Positions 51,507 through 61,848 of a stretch of 64,000 bases of DNA are shown piece after piece. Below the pieces are notes generated by a model. It was not told the DNA's origin. It searched no databases and saw nothing but the letters and a program-made list of their open reading frames with translations. This stretch comes from Thiovibrio sp964588325 (GTDB lineage: Bacteria; Desulfobacterota; Desulfobulbia; Desulfobulbales; Desulfurivibrionaceae): the NCBI GenBank assembly GCA_964588325.1, contig CAZPOR010000003.1, positions 124,001 through 188,000 on the forward strand, written 5' to 3'. How positions within the stretch are numbered: the first letter of the stretch is position 1; every line of letters starts with the position of its first letter. The translations under genes and the position numbers were made by a program.

Positions 51507-52448
51507 TCAGGAACCACTCTTTTTGTTTTCCACGTAATGGGCCGCGGCCAGAGCGGCGGTGCAGCCATCCGCAGCAGCGGTGACGATCTGCTTGGCGTAT
51601 TTTTCCTTGAGGTCGCCAACCGCAAAAATGCCCGGGGTGTTGGTTTCGCATTTGTCGTCAGCGATCACATAGCCGTTGGCATTCATTTTGGTTCCTGCCG
51701 GAACCAGGGAATTGTTCGGCTCAAAGCCGATGAAAACGAAGACTCCGTCGGTGGCAAGGGGGGCGGTTGCTCCATCCGCGGTATTCCTGGTGACCACTCC
51801 GTTTACCCCCTGACCATCCGCCTGGATCTCCGCCAGCACCGTGTTCCAGAGCACGGTGATCCGTTTTTCTGCCAATACCCTTTTTTGCAGGATCATCCCG
51901 GCCCGGAAAGCGTCCCTGCGATGGGCGATGTACACCTGTTTGGCCAGTTTGGCCAGATAGAGGGATTCCTCCAGGGCGCTGTCGCCGCCGCCCACCACCA
52001 CCACGGTCTTGTCGCGGAAAAAGAAGCCGTCGCACACGGCGCAGTAGGAAACCCCCCGGCCATAATTCTGGTCTTCCCCGGGAATACCCAGCTTTTTCGG
52101 GCTGCCGCCGGTGGCAAGAATAACCGCGTGAGCGGCAAGGGTTTCGCCGTTGTCCAGGGTGACGGTGTGGCGATCCCGCCCGGGCTCAATGCCAACAACC
52201 TCGCGGTTCAGCACCTCAAGCTCGTAGGCCGCGGCATGCTGGGAAAATTTCACGGCCAGTTCCGCGCCGCTGATTTTTTCGGTGCCGGGCCAGTTCTCCA
52301 CCTCGTCGGTGTTGTTGAGTTGGCCTCCGGGGATGCCCTTTTCGATGAGCACTGTTTTCAGGGCGGCCCGCTGGGCATAGATGCCAGCGGTGTAGCCGCC
52401 AGGGCCGCCGCCGATGATGATGAGGTCGTAGGGGGTTGAATCCGGCAT
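51507..52448 (-). CDS. trxB: thioredoxin reductase
   Basis: 313 aa. The FAD motif is IIIGGGPGGYTAGIYA, the redox-active pair is in SYCAVCDGFFF, the NADPH motif is VVVVGGGDSALEES, and the FAD-closing phrase is PGIFAVGDLKEKY. It reduces thioredoxin with NADPH. AGGAG precedes ATG 52448. Standard length. Confidence 0.95.
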   Translation of the reverse strand: MPDSTPYDLIIIGGGPGGYTAGIYAQRAALKTVLIEKGIPGGQLNNTDEVENWPGTEKISGAELAVKFSQHAAAYELEVLNREVVGIEPGRDRHTVTLDNGETLAAHAVILATGGSPKKLGIPGEDQNYGRGVSYCAVCDGFFFRDKTVVVVGGGDSALEESLYLAKLAKQVYIAHRRDAFRAGMILQKRVLAEKRITVLWNTVLAEIQADGQGVNGVVTRNTADGATAPLATDGVFVFIGFEPNNSLVPAGTKMNANGYVIADDKCETNTPGIFAVGDLKEKYAKQIVTAAADGCTAALAAAHYVENKKSGS

Positions 52449-52584
52449 GGTGAACTCCTGTGGAGAAGGGAGGGTGGGAAGATGTTTTTTTACTATACAT
52501 TAAATATGACGAGATACAAGAATATGACCTAGAAGCAGATTCAATGCCGGTAGAGGCAGATCTTGCTGAGACTCTAGTCAGTCA

Positions 52585-52809
52585 CCTCCGGCAAAGCCGG
52601 AGGCTTGACGGTTGCTGGCCCCTCAAAGGGGCCTGACCGCAACCGGGTACAGACACTACCTTGTGCTTTCCGCCGTCTTTCCGGCGAAAGCCGGAATCCA
52701 GTGTCTTTTTTCCTGGTTCCCGGCTTTCGCCGGGAAGACATGCTTTACTTTACATGAAACCATTCCCGGAACTGTCAAACTTTACGAGTCCCCCGGCAAA
52801 GCCGGGGGT
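52585..52809. repeat. cluster of REP-like palindromes
   Basis: Five hairpins in 225 bases: CCTCCGGC...GCCGGAGG (52585-52603); GTTGC/GGCCCCT...AGGGGCC/GCAAC (52611-52643); TTCCGGCG...GCCGGAA (52679-52696); TTCCCGGC...GCCGGGAA (52718-52737); and CCCCCGGC...GCCGGGGG (52791-52809). The shared core GGC(A/T/G)AA(A)GCC also occurs near 26710. The surrounding stretch, 52449-52954, holds no gene. Confidence 0.7.
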
Positions 52810-52954
52810 TTACCTTAAGGAAATTATCAGGTAAACAATTTCGTGAGTCTGTTTGCAAGTGAACGGGGCGATACAAGTAGGATCGTGCATGTGTTTTCCT
52901 GTTGTTTGCTCTGTATGGACGGATTCCTCCCGTCAGATCAAGGAGATTGCTTCG

Positions 52955-55189
52955 ATGCAATACCGAACACGCAGGATCCTGGCCGTGACCATAGGCATTT
53001 TTCTCACCACGGGCTTGTTTTGGCTCCAGTTTGCCAGGCCGGTGTGGTCCGGCGATCTGTTGCAGCGGTTGGAGTTGATGGCTTTTGACATTCGCCTCCG
53101 AGTGGTTAAAGACATTGCTTCCAGATCCTCCGCTAACGAGGCTGCAACCAAGGTGTTCATAGTTGACATTGATGAGCGTTCCCTCACTGAACACGGGCGC
53201 TGGCCCTGGTCGCGAGCCAAGCTAGCTGTGTTGGTGGAACGGATTGCCCAGGCCGGTGCCGCGGTGGTCGCCTTTGACGTGATGTTTTCCGAGCCGGAGG
53301 TCAACCCGGCCACCGAGGTGGCGAGTTTCCTGGAAAAGCAGGGAGAAGGTACTCGGCCTCTTGCGGTCGAGCTTGCGCGGTTTGAGGGGAGTTTTGACCG
53401 TGACCGTCAGTTTGCCGGGGCCTTAAACGGCAAGGAAGTGGTTTTGGGCTACACCTTTCAGCACCGCGAACCGCAGCGGACCGGGGTGTTGCCCCAGCCT
53501 CTGACGGTGGCTAATCCCTTGGTCATCCCTCAATCCTCCCTCGCCGCCATGCGCGGCTACACGGCCAATTTGCCCATCCTTGCGCAAGCAGCCTTGGGCA
53601 GCGGTTTTTTTAGTCTGATTCCCGATCTCGACGGGGTGGTGCGGCGCGCGCCCCTGGTGGCCAGGTACAACGATCAGCTTTTTTCCTCCCTGGCCCTTGA
53701 AACCTTGCGGCATTTCCTGTTGGTGGACTCGGTTTCTCTGCACTCCAGCTTGATTAACGGTGTGGAAACAGTGGAGGGCATCGAGCTTGCAGGTTTCGCC
53801 AGTATTCCTACCGATGCGGAGGGGCAGATGATCGTGCCCTATCTTGGCCCCCAGGGGAGCTTTCCTTACGTCTCCGCCAGCGCGGTTTTGGCTGGATCTG
53901 TCCCGATCGGCCAGATGGAGGGGGCCATCGTTTTGGTGGGGACCACCGCGCCAGGTCTCTTCGACCTGCGTTCCACTCCAGTGCAGGCTGTGTATCCAGG
54001 GGTGGAGATCCAGGCCAATCTGATTGACGCTATTCTTGCCAAGCGGTTTTTGATGCAACCGGCCTGGGCTCAGGGCGCTGATTTCGTGGTGATGTCGGTT
54101 GCCGGTTTGTTCTTGGCCTTGGCTCTTCCTTTTTTCCCCCCTCTGTGGCAGATGTTTTGGACTTTAGCTGTGGCTACGGGGCTGGTATTGGGAAATATTG
54201 TCCTTTGGAAGCAGGGGCTTGTGCTGTCTCTCGCAATGCCGCTGATATTGACCGGGTTGCTCGCCACCTGCAACCTGGCTTACGGTTTTCTTGTCGAATC
54301 ACGCTCACGCCGTCAACTTAAGGGGATGTTCGGCCAGTACGTACCGCCTCAGATTGTGCAGGAAATGAGTGAGAATCCGCAAAAATACAGCTTCGAAGGA
54401 GAGACTAGGGAATTAAGCGTTCTGTTCGCCGATATCCGTGGTTTTACCACGCTTTCGGAAAGCCTTACCGCTGGCGAGCTCAAGAAGCTGCTCAACCGCT
54501 ATTTTACCCCAATGACTCGAATCATTTTCGAGACCCGCGGCACCATCGACAAGTATGTGGGGGATATGATCATGGCCTTTTGGGGGGCTCCGGTGCCGGA
54601 TGCGCAACATGCGATACAGGCCATCGAGGCGGCATTGCGGATGCTACAAGAAACCGAGAAATTGCAACGGGATTTTTCCGCAGAAGGATTGCCCAGAATC
54701 GCCGTCGGCATCGGGATCAATACCGGGCTGATGAATGTTGGCGATATGGGTTCGGAATTCCGCCGTGCCTACACGGTGCTCGGCGACGCCGTGAACCTCG
54801 GTTCTCGGTTGGAGGGTACCACCAAATATTATGGCGTTGGGCTGGTTGTTGGCGAAATGACAAGGGCTGCGGCAGGCGAGGCGTTTGTTTTTCGCGAACT
54901 TGATTTGGTGCGGGTAAAGGGCAAGGCCAGGGCCATTCGGGTTTATGAGCCGATCTGTCGAACAGGCGAGGCCGACGAGGCGTTGCAGCGGGGGCTTGCC
55001 GACTATCATGAATTTTTGTCCGACTTCCGGGCCCGTCGCTGGGCGGAGGCGCGGGCCGGGTTCAGCCGACTGCGGGAGGGTGTTCCGGGTCTCCGTTTGT
55101 ACGAAATCTATCTTGAGCGGATTGAGGCGCTGTCGACCGATGACCCTGGCGAGGGCTGGGACGGCGTTTACGAGCGCAAAGAGAAGTAG
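52955..55189 (+). CDS. CHASE2-domain class III adenylate/guanylate cyclase
   Basis: 744 aa from ATG 52955, with AAGGAG nine bases upstream. One N-terminal membrane helix (~9-28), a periplasmic CHASE2 sensor (~40-365, FIVDIDERSLTEHGRWPWSR, VVAFDVMFSEP), three more helices (~370-450), then the cyclase domain (~485-690). Catalytic metal Asp residues are in LFADIRGFTTL and KYVGDMIMAFWGAP; nucleotide-binding phrases include VLGDAVNLGSRLEG. A C-terminal ~50 residues is helical. It faces the fecR-tps operon. Confidence 0.95.
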   Translation: MQYRTRRILAVTIGIFLTTGLFWLQFARPVWSGDLLQRLELMAFDIRLRVVKDIASRSSANEAATKVFIVDIDERSLTEHGRWPWSRAKLAVLVERIAQAGAAVVAFDVMFSEPEVNPATEVASFLEKQGEGTRPLAVELARFEGSFDRDRQFAGALNGKEVVLGYTFQHREPQRTGVLPQPLTVANPLVIPQSSLAAMRGYTANLPILAQAALGSGFFSLIPDLDGVVRRAPLVARYNDQLFSSLALETLRHFLLVDSVSLHSSLINGVETVEGIELAGFASIPTDAEGQMIVPYLGPQGSFPYVSASAVLAGSVPIGQMEGAIVLVGTTAPGLFDLRSTPVQAVYPGVEIQANLIDAILAKRFLMQPAWAQGADFVVMSVAGLFLALALPFFPPLWQMFWTLAVATGLVLGNIVLWKQGLVLSLAMPLILTGLLATCNLAYGFLVESRSRRQLKGMFGQYVPPQIVQEMSENPQKYSFEGETRELSVLFADIRGFTTLSESLTAGELKKLLNRYFTPMTRIIFETRGTIDKYVGDMIMAFWGAPVPDAQHAIQAIEAALRMLQETEKLQRDFSAEGLPRIAVGIGINTGLMNVGDMGSEFRRAYTVLGDAVNLGSRLEGTTKYYGVGLVVGEMTRAAAGEAFVFRELDLVRVKGKARAIRVYEPICRTGEADEALQRGLADYHEFLSDFRARRWAEARAGFSRLREGVPGLRLYEIYLERIEALSTDDPGEGWDGVYERKEK

Positions 55190-55216
55190 CCGCGACACAG
55201 GCGGTTATTTTTTCCA

Positions 55217-56143
55217 TTACTGACACTGAATCGCGCGAGTGGCAGGAGGCTTGGCCGGAATCTCAATGCCCTCCTTGGCGTTCTCTTCAGGCTGTTCTCC
55301 TTGGCTCGTCTGTCCGGGTTGCCCTGTTTTTTCCGTTTGTTTTTCTTTGTCGCCGGTTTGTTTTTGTGCTGGCTTTTCTCCCTCCTGTTCATCCTGTTTT
55401 TCCGAGGTGGGTTCTCCCTTGTCTTTGCTCTCCGTGTCTTTCTGGGGAGCTATGGCGCCACGCAGGGCTGGATCTGCAACGAGGATGGGCGGTGGATCCG
55501 GCAGGCGAACAGTGATCTTGTTGGGGTTGGTGTAGCCATATTGGCCAGGCCCGAATTGCTGGGTGCCCACCATGGTCTGCCCGACATTGGTGGCGGTATA
55601 GAGACCGTCCGCTGGGGCGCTGACCCCGATATTGGTGAGATCGAGACAGTCTCCGGCGCAGAAACGGCCTTCATGGTCGGTACCGCGGATGCCGATGGTG
55701 GCCACCGGGGTTTCGATTTTAACCTTGTCCTTGTTCGCCTGGCCGATAGCGCCGGTCACGGAACGGAACCCGCCCTTGACCAGAGAGAACTTGCTTTCAT
55801 CTTGATGCTTGTCGCCGCTGTGCTTGTAGGTGTCGATCACAAAGCGGGTGGAAGGTCGCAGGAAGATGACGCCCTCGTCGCTGAATACGATGCGTACCCG
55901 GGAATTAGGACCGGTGCTGATGATGTCCCCGGCAAAGATTGGCGCGTCCTTGGCCAGGGTGCGGATGGCGCCGTCTGCTCCGGCCACGGTTACTTGGCCG
56001 GCCACGGCGTCAACCTTGCCAGCGGGTTCCGCAGCCCGAGTACTGCCGGGGAAAGAAAGCGGCGCCAAGAAAAGGCTCAGGGTTATGAGGCTGAGACAAA
56101 AAAATTGTTGCAGAGGCATGGATTTTTTTCTGGTTTTCATCAT
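55217..56143 (-). CDS. exported FecR-domain protein
   Basis: ~308 aa with a signal peptide (LSLFLAPLSFPGSTRA) followed by a FecR domain (~45-160): GDIISTGPNSRVRIVFSDEG, FLRPSTRFVIDTY, FSLVKGGFRSVTG, VATIGIRGTDHEG. The last ~90 residues are Gln/Glu/Lys/Pro-rich low-complexity. The ATG overlaps the tpsA stop (ATGA), so it is translated with the exoprotein gene. Proteins of this kind are often encoded beside CHASE2 cyclases, as here. Confidence 0.9.
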   Translation of the reverse strand: MMKTRKKSMPLQQFFCLSLITLSLFLAPLSFPGSTRAAEPAGKVDAVAGQVTVAGADGAIRTLAKDAPIFAGDIISTGPNSRVRIVFSDEGVIFLRPSTRFVIDTYKHSGDKHQDESKFSLVKGGFRSVTGAIGQANKDKVKIETPVATIGIRGTDHEGRFCAGDCLDLTNIGVSAPADGLYTATNVGQTMVGTQQFGPGQYGYTNPNKITVRLPDPPPILVADPALRGAIAPQKDTESKDKGEPTSEKQDEQEGEKPAQKQTGDKEKQTEKTGQPGQTSQGEQPEENAKEGIEIPAKPPATRAIQCQ

Positions 56144-59100
56144 TTGCACACCATGTTTTGCCCAGCAACGCCACCGCCACTGAGATCAAAGATCGGTTGT
56201 TTGGCCAGAGGGAGTTCCTGGGAGGCTGTGGTAAGGGGCACTCCTTCGACCCGGCGTTCCCGGTTCTCTTCGGTGTCGCTGTTATTGGAAGTCGTATTTG
56301 CCTGAGATGACGATGCCGGTTGATTTGGAGATGGGGCGGTCTGGGGAGGCATTACCAGATCCACGATAACCACTGCCTGGATGGTTTTCACGATTTCCAC
56401 TGGGGTTTCGACCGAGACCGGTAGAGGCAGCACTGCTGTACAGCCCGGTAGGGTTGGGTCGGTGACGCAGGTTGCCAGGGGCGGCAGGACAACGGAGCAA
56501 CCCGGTAGGGTTGGGTTGCTGGAGCAGATGTCTAACGTGGGGAGCACCGCAGTGCAACCAGGAAGAGCGGGATTGGTGGTACAGTCAGCCAAGGGCGGCA
56601 GGACAGCGGTGCATCCTGGCGCGGTCGGTGTGGTGGTACAGGTAGCAATGGNNNNNNNNNNNNNNNNNNNNNNNNNNNNNNNNNNNNNNNNNNNNNNNNN
56701 NNNNNNNNNNNNNNNNNNNNNNNNNNNNNNNNNNNNNNNNNNNNNNNNNNNGGTTGGTCGCGCACTCATCAACCGAAGGCAGGACAGCGGTGCATCCTGG
56801 CGCGGTCGGTGTGGTGGTACAGGTAGCAATGGTGGGTAATACCGCAGTACATCCAGGGAGTGCAGGGTTGGTCGCGCACTCATCAACCGAAGGCAGGACA
56901 GCGGTGCATCCTGGCGCGGTTGGTGTTGCGATACAGGTATCCACAGAGGGAAGCACCGCAGTGCAGCCTGCGGCAGTCGGGTCGGCAATACAAGCATCCA
57001 AGGTGGGCAATACCGTGGTGCAGCCTGCCAGGGTTGGATCGGTCACGCAGGCATCGAGGGTAGGTGGTGGTGGCGGAGGGGGAGGATTGACGATCACCTC
57101 TCCGGTGTAGTTGCCGGTAACCAAAATGGTGCCGCCCATTGAGGAAGAAAGTTGGCTGCTGGTGACGGTGGTGGTTCCGCTGGCCAGATAGCTGATGTCG
57201 CCATATAATGAAGTGGCAAGGGTGCCGGTGCCAGCGTTGATGTTGGTGGCGCTGATGCTGATGTCGCCGTTGTCGTTGGTAGAAATCACTGTTCCCGCTG
57301 CCTGGGTTAAGTTGTCACCGGCGGTGATGGCAATGGTGCCACCAAGGCTTGAGTTGACATTGCCACCGATGAAAAGACTATCCGTGCTGTTGGTGTTGTT
57401 GGTGATGGTAATGTTGCCAGTAGCACTAATCCCGCTGGAGAGAATTTCCAGATTCGGAGTAACAGTATTAAAAAGGATATTTCCGTTATTGGCAATTGCG
57501 GTAAACCGGGAAACGGTATTAGCCTCAGGCAGATTGATGGAGTCGGCTTGAGCATTCAAAGTGTCGTGGATGATGGCCCCGACGCTTTGTGTGATGGCGC
57601 TTCCACGCAGGTTGATGAACATCCCGGGGTTCGGCCCGCCGGGTTCATACAGTTCGCCAGTCACGGTTAATGCGGCGGTGGTATTACCAAAGGATGCGCC
57701 GCCGCCCAAAGGCACTCCGTCACCGTTCCCGTCGATCCATCCGGTGGGATTGATCCGGTTCAAAGCCGTGGTGGGTAGGTTTAGGGCGCCGCCAGCCCCA
57801 GGGGCGCCACCAATATTGGTAGGGACTGTCGCGGTAACGGGTTGGATAGTTACAAAGCCTGGATTGGCATAGGTATAGTCTGTTTCGCTTCCCAATGCTG
57901 CATACGGCGCTCCCGTCACAATAGCGGCTGTCCCATCAACGCTAAGCGCATCGGTCACGAGTGTAATACCCAATCCTCCGCGTACCAAGGCGTTGGCGCC
58001 CAGAGTCAGAATCCCACCCGTGGAGGTGATGGTAACCTGGCCACCTGTCGGAGTTGCGCTGTCGGTGCCCAAGGTGCCGATGGCTGAGTTTGTTAGGTTG
58101 ATATTTCCCGCAGCGGTCATGGTCATATTGCCGATGCCGTAAACATTAAGGCCGGTGGCGATGCCGATGCCTGCATAATCAGCGGAGATGGTCGAGTCGC
58201 CGACAATAATGATGTTCGTGGTGCCGGTTTCACTGCCGATGAGGGCCGGCCCTGCGCCTGCGCCAGAGTTGCCGGTAAGGGTAATAGCTCCGGTGCTGTT
58301 CAGTGTGATGTCGACCGGGCCAATGTCATTGCCAATGGCAGCATAGGCCTTGGTTCCTGCCCCGCCGGTCAGGTTGGTGGTCCCTGTTGTATTTATGGTT
58401 ATGTTGGAATCACCAATATAGGCGCCGTTGTAGGGGGATGCTGAGCCGCTAAGAGAGAGGTTGTTGGCGTTGATTACCACGATGTCGGCGTTTATCTCTG
58501 CACTGTTGCCCTCATTATCTATTGCGGCGGTTCCCGAAGCTCCGCCGGTGATGGTGATGTCCGGATGACCCCCTATGGTGAGTGCGCCGGTGCTCCAGTT
58601 TGCCACCTCGGCCCAGTTTTTTACGCCAAGAGTGCCACCGGTGAGGGTAAGCGTGTTGCCTGCAGAAGTAAATGTAATGGCTTGGTTGCCAGTTGATTGG
58701 CTGAAGATGCCAGCATGCGCGCCGTCGGCGCCGTCGTCATCAAAGGTTGTGTCGTTGTCATCGTCGTCGCTGCCGCCGGTGATCAGGATATCTCCGGTGC
58801 TGTTGACGGTGATTGTTTGAGTGTAGGAGCCAGCCCCTTGGTAGATGTCGGCAACGGCACCGTTGGCGCTGCCGCCGGTGATAGTGAGGCCCCCGGCGTC
58901 AACGGTAATGCTTTGGTTGCCGCCGTTGGCGCCGAGGGTGGCGTGAGCAAGCGCGCCGCTGCCGCCGGTGATGGAGATGCCATTGGCGGTTATAGACTGG
59001 CTGCCGGCCGTGGAAACAATGGCGGCGTTGGAGTATGCCCCGCTACCGCCATCGAGACTTAATGCCCCGGTGATATTCAGGGCCACGCTTGTTCCATCAA

Positions 59101-61828
59101 TGATGGCGGCGCCATGGTTGGCTGCGCCGCCGTTCATGTCCAGGCTGGCGGCGTCGATTGAAATGAGCCCCCCAAAGCCGATAATGGCTTTGTTGCCTTT
59201 ATTTTCATCGGCGGCAACTGCCGTGGCCCCGCCCGAGGTTCCGCCATTGAGGGTAATGGCCGGGTAAGCCGCCGCAGAGGTGCCGGAAATCGTCAACCCT
59301 GCGGTTCCTGTGTTGCCCAGATGGGCTACGTTGTAGATGCCATTAGTGCCGCCGGTGAGGGTAAGGAGACTTGCGGCCGCAGTGAAGGAAAGGCTCTGGG
59401 CGCCAGAGGATTCACTGTAGATGCGGCCATAGGCACCGTCAGCAACACTGCCGCCGGTTATTACCACATCACCCCCATTATTGACGATTATGGCCTGTGT
59501 GCCAGTTCCTGAGCGATAGATTTCTGCGGAAGCGTTCGGCGCACTGCCGCCGGAGATGGTTAATCCTCCGCTCCCAACGTCGATGTTTTGGGCCAAACTC
59601 CCGCTGATGCTGGAGATGGCGGCGTAAGATCCCTGGCTTGAGCCACCGGTGACGGTTATCCCCCCGGTTGTTGTGGTGTCTATATCTTGAAGGCCGCCTT
59701 CGGCGAGTATTTGTGCATATGCACCAGTGTCGTTACTCCCTCCCAGCACCTGGATGGTCGCAGCGGAAATAGTCTGGGTGCCGGTCTTGGCATCGATTAG
59801 CGCATATTCGTCAAGAGCGTTTCCGCCTTTGACGGCCAGGGTGCTCGTGGCGGTGATCGTTTGGGTGCCGCTGCCAAGCGTTATGGCTTCGGCGGCTCCG
59901 TTGAGGGCATCCAAGGTGATATTGTTTGCGGAAAGGGCCATGGCGCCGGTGGTATTTGTGCTGACCGTGGCATTGGCAATGGTCAGGTTGCCCTTGGCTA
60001 TCAATTTGAGATCACCGCCGCCGGTGTGGGTTATATCAGCATCGATCGCCATGTTTCCGGTGTTGGTGGCGTGGGTGGCGGTGGGAGATACATAGCCGCT
60101 GGCTGAATCCCATCCCGCAACCATGATCAAAGCACCGCTGCTGTTGAATTGAATGCTGTTGCTGACATTGATGTTGTTTTCAGCGAGAAAGGAGAGAGAA
60201 TTGGCTCCACTCGCTGAGGATCCAGTCTCGGAAAAGGTAATATCGCCGGAGCCACTTCCAGTAGAATTGGTCTGAACAATGACATTGTTTGATGAGAGTA
60301 GGCCGTTGATATAATCCCATCCCATGCTGGAGCTGTTGTTGGCGCCACCGTCAAAAATTTGGTCCGAGCCTGATAATGTAAAACTGCCAGCGGAAGGAGT
60401 TCCTCCTGTGGCGGTTATTGTGATGTCGGTTGGATCCAGCAGCAGGGTGCCGGCTATACCGTTTTGGGCGCGTGTGTCAACGGTTGCGGTTGTTTCCAGT
60501 AGCTGTTTGCCAGACACCTCGACAAAACCTCCATTCCCGCCGGTCGCCCCGCCTCGGGCGCTGATGCTGCCATAGGCGCGGGTCACATCATCCGCCCAGG
60601 CAATGACCTTGCCGCCGTTGCCGTTTTGAGTGGCATCGGCCTTGATTATCGTATCTTTTCCCAAGTAGGTGGCTTGTGCGTTTTGAATCGCAGGATTCTT
60701 GCCCTGAAAGTCGCCGCCGATGAGTATGGTCCCACCACCGTTTGCGCCGGAGACATCCACCGTTGCCTTGTCGAAAAGTCCGACTTTTTCTCCCAGCATC
60801 TTGATGTCGCCGCCGGTCTCGCCGTTGTTTGCGCCCGAGGCGTCCAGGGTGCCGCTGTTGGCCACGATACCGTTGGCGCCACCGTGGAGGATGATCTCGC
60901 CGTTTTCTTCGCCAATGGAGCGTGCCTGAACCAGACCTGTATTGTTCACCACTGTCCCGGCCAGCTCGTTTGCTACCTTGGCGGTCATCACCACCTGGCC
61001 GCCATCTGCGGCAATAGACCCAAGATTCTCCACCCCGGCGCGGTTTGCCAGGCTCGCTTCGTCCACGGCCAATCCGATCAGTTCATCGCCTTCCAGATCA
61101 AGGGTGAAACGGTTGCCCGAGGCCAGGACTGCCGTGCCGAGCCGGGCCTGAATCACCCCGGAGTTTTTGGCGTAATCTCCAGCCAGCACGATGTAGCCGC
61201 CTTCACCTGCCGTCAGGGTGCCCTGGTTGGTGATGCCGTTGCCGGTATAGGGATTTCCTGAGGCGCTCCAGGTATAACGGCCAGCGAGAAAATCTTCATT
61301 GCTGATCTGGTGGGTGGTGGCCAGCAAGCCGTGGACGCTGACCTGCGAGCCCGGAGCGAAGAGCACCCCGTTGGGATTGACCAGAAAGACCTGGCCGTTG
61401 GCGGTGAGATTGCCGTAAATCCGGCTCGGGTCGTGCCCCAGCACCCGGTTGAGCGCGATGCTGTCCATGCCAGGTTGCTGGAAGCGAACCAGTTCCTGCT
61501 GGGCAATGGAAAAGCTTTGCCAATCGATAACCGCTTTGGGGGTTTGTTGGGTAATCAGGGTAGTGACCGCATTGGGCCGGGTGACCGTGGCGATGCCATT
61601 GGTTATCTGTTCGCCCGCCGGACCGGCCAGGGCGGTGGCGGGCAGCAGCAAGGAGAGGGCTAATAGTCCTCTCCGGTAGGGAAAGTTGGGAGCCAGCCGG
61701 GAAAGACGGTACAGGCAACCGGTTGTTTGCAAGGCGCGATGGTGTCTGCCGGGGCGGTTATGCCAGGATTGGAGAATAGAGGCGAAATTCCAGAAGCAGA
61801 GACGCCGGTTCAATCGTTTGGTGCGCAT
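56140..61828 (-). CDS. two-partner-secretion exoprotein TpsA (filamentous haemagglutinin type), interrupted by an assembly gap
   Basis: At least ~1,870 residues. An extended signal peptide (~1-67, LLALSLLLPATALA) precedes the TPS N-terminal domain (VIDWQSFSIAQQELVRF; FLVNPNGVLFAPGSQVSVHG), then a long Gly/Thr/Ser-rich beta-helical body. Near the C-terminus are 19-residue repeats of the form CxxxPxxxGCxxVLPxxx, with five whole units and part of a sixth before the gap and four after. The last part has SVETPVEIVKTIQAVV and an unstructured tail. Frames on the two sides of the 100-N block disagree by one base, an artefact of the placeholder length. It is downstream of its transporter gene with 20 bases between. 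Confidence 0.9.
56652..56751. other. assembly gap (100 N) inside the tpsA repeats
   Basis: The bases either side match those bounding a 33-base interval in the intact repeat at 56833-56865, so the true gap is probably 33 bases plus a multiple of the 114-base double repeat, each divisible by 3. That would restore a single open tpsA frame. Confidence 0.8.
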
Positions 61829-61848
61829 GGTAGTATCTCCTCAACTTC

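Noticed and set aside
56140..56997. A separate gene across the N block
   Set aside because: It is the tail of tpsA; the apparent split comes from the placeholder gap length.
56440..57070. CRISPR array around the gap
   Set aside because: The repeats are 57-bp coding units without unique spacers.
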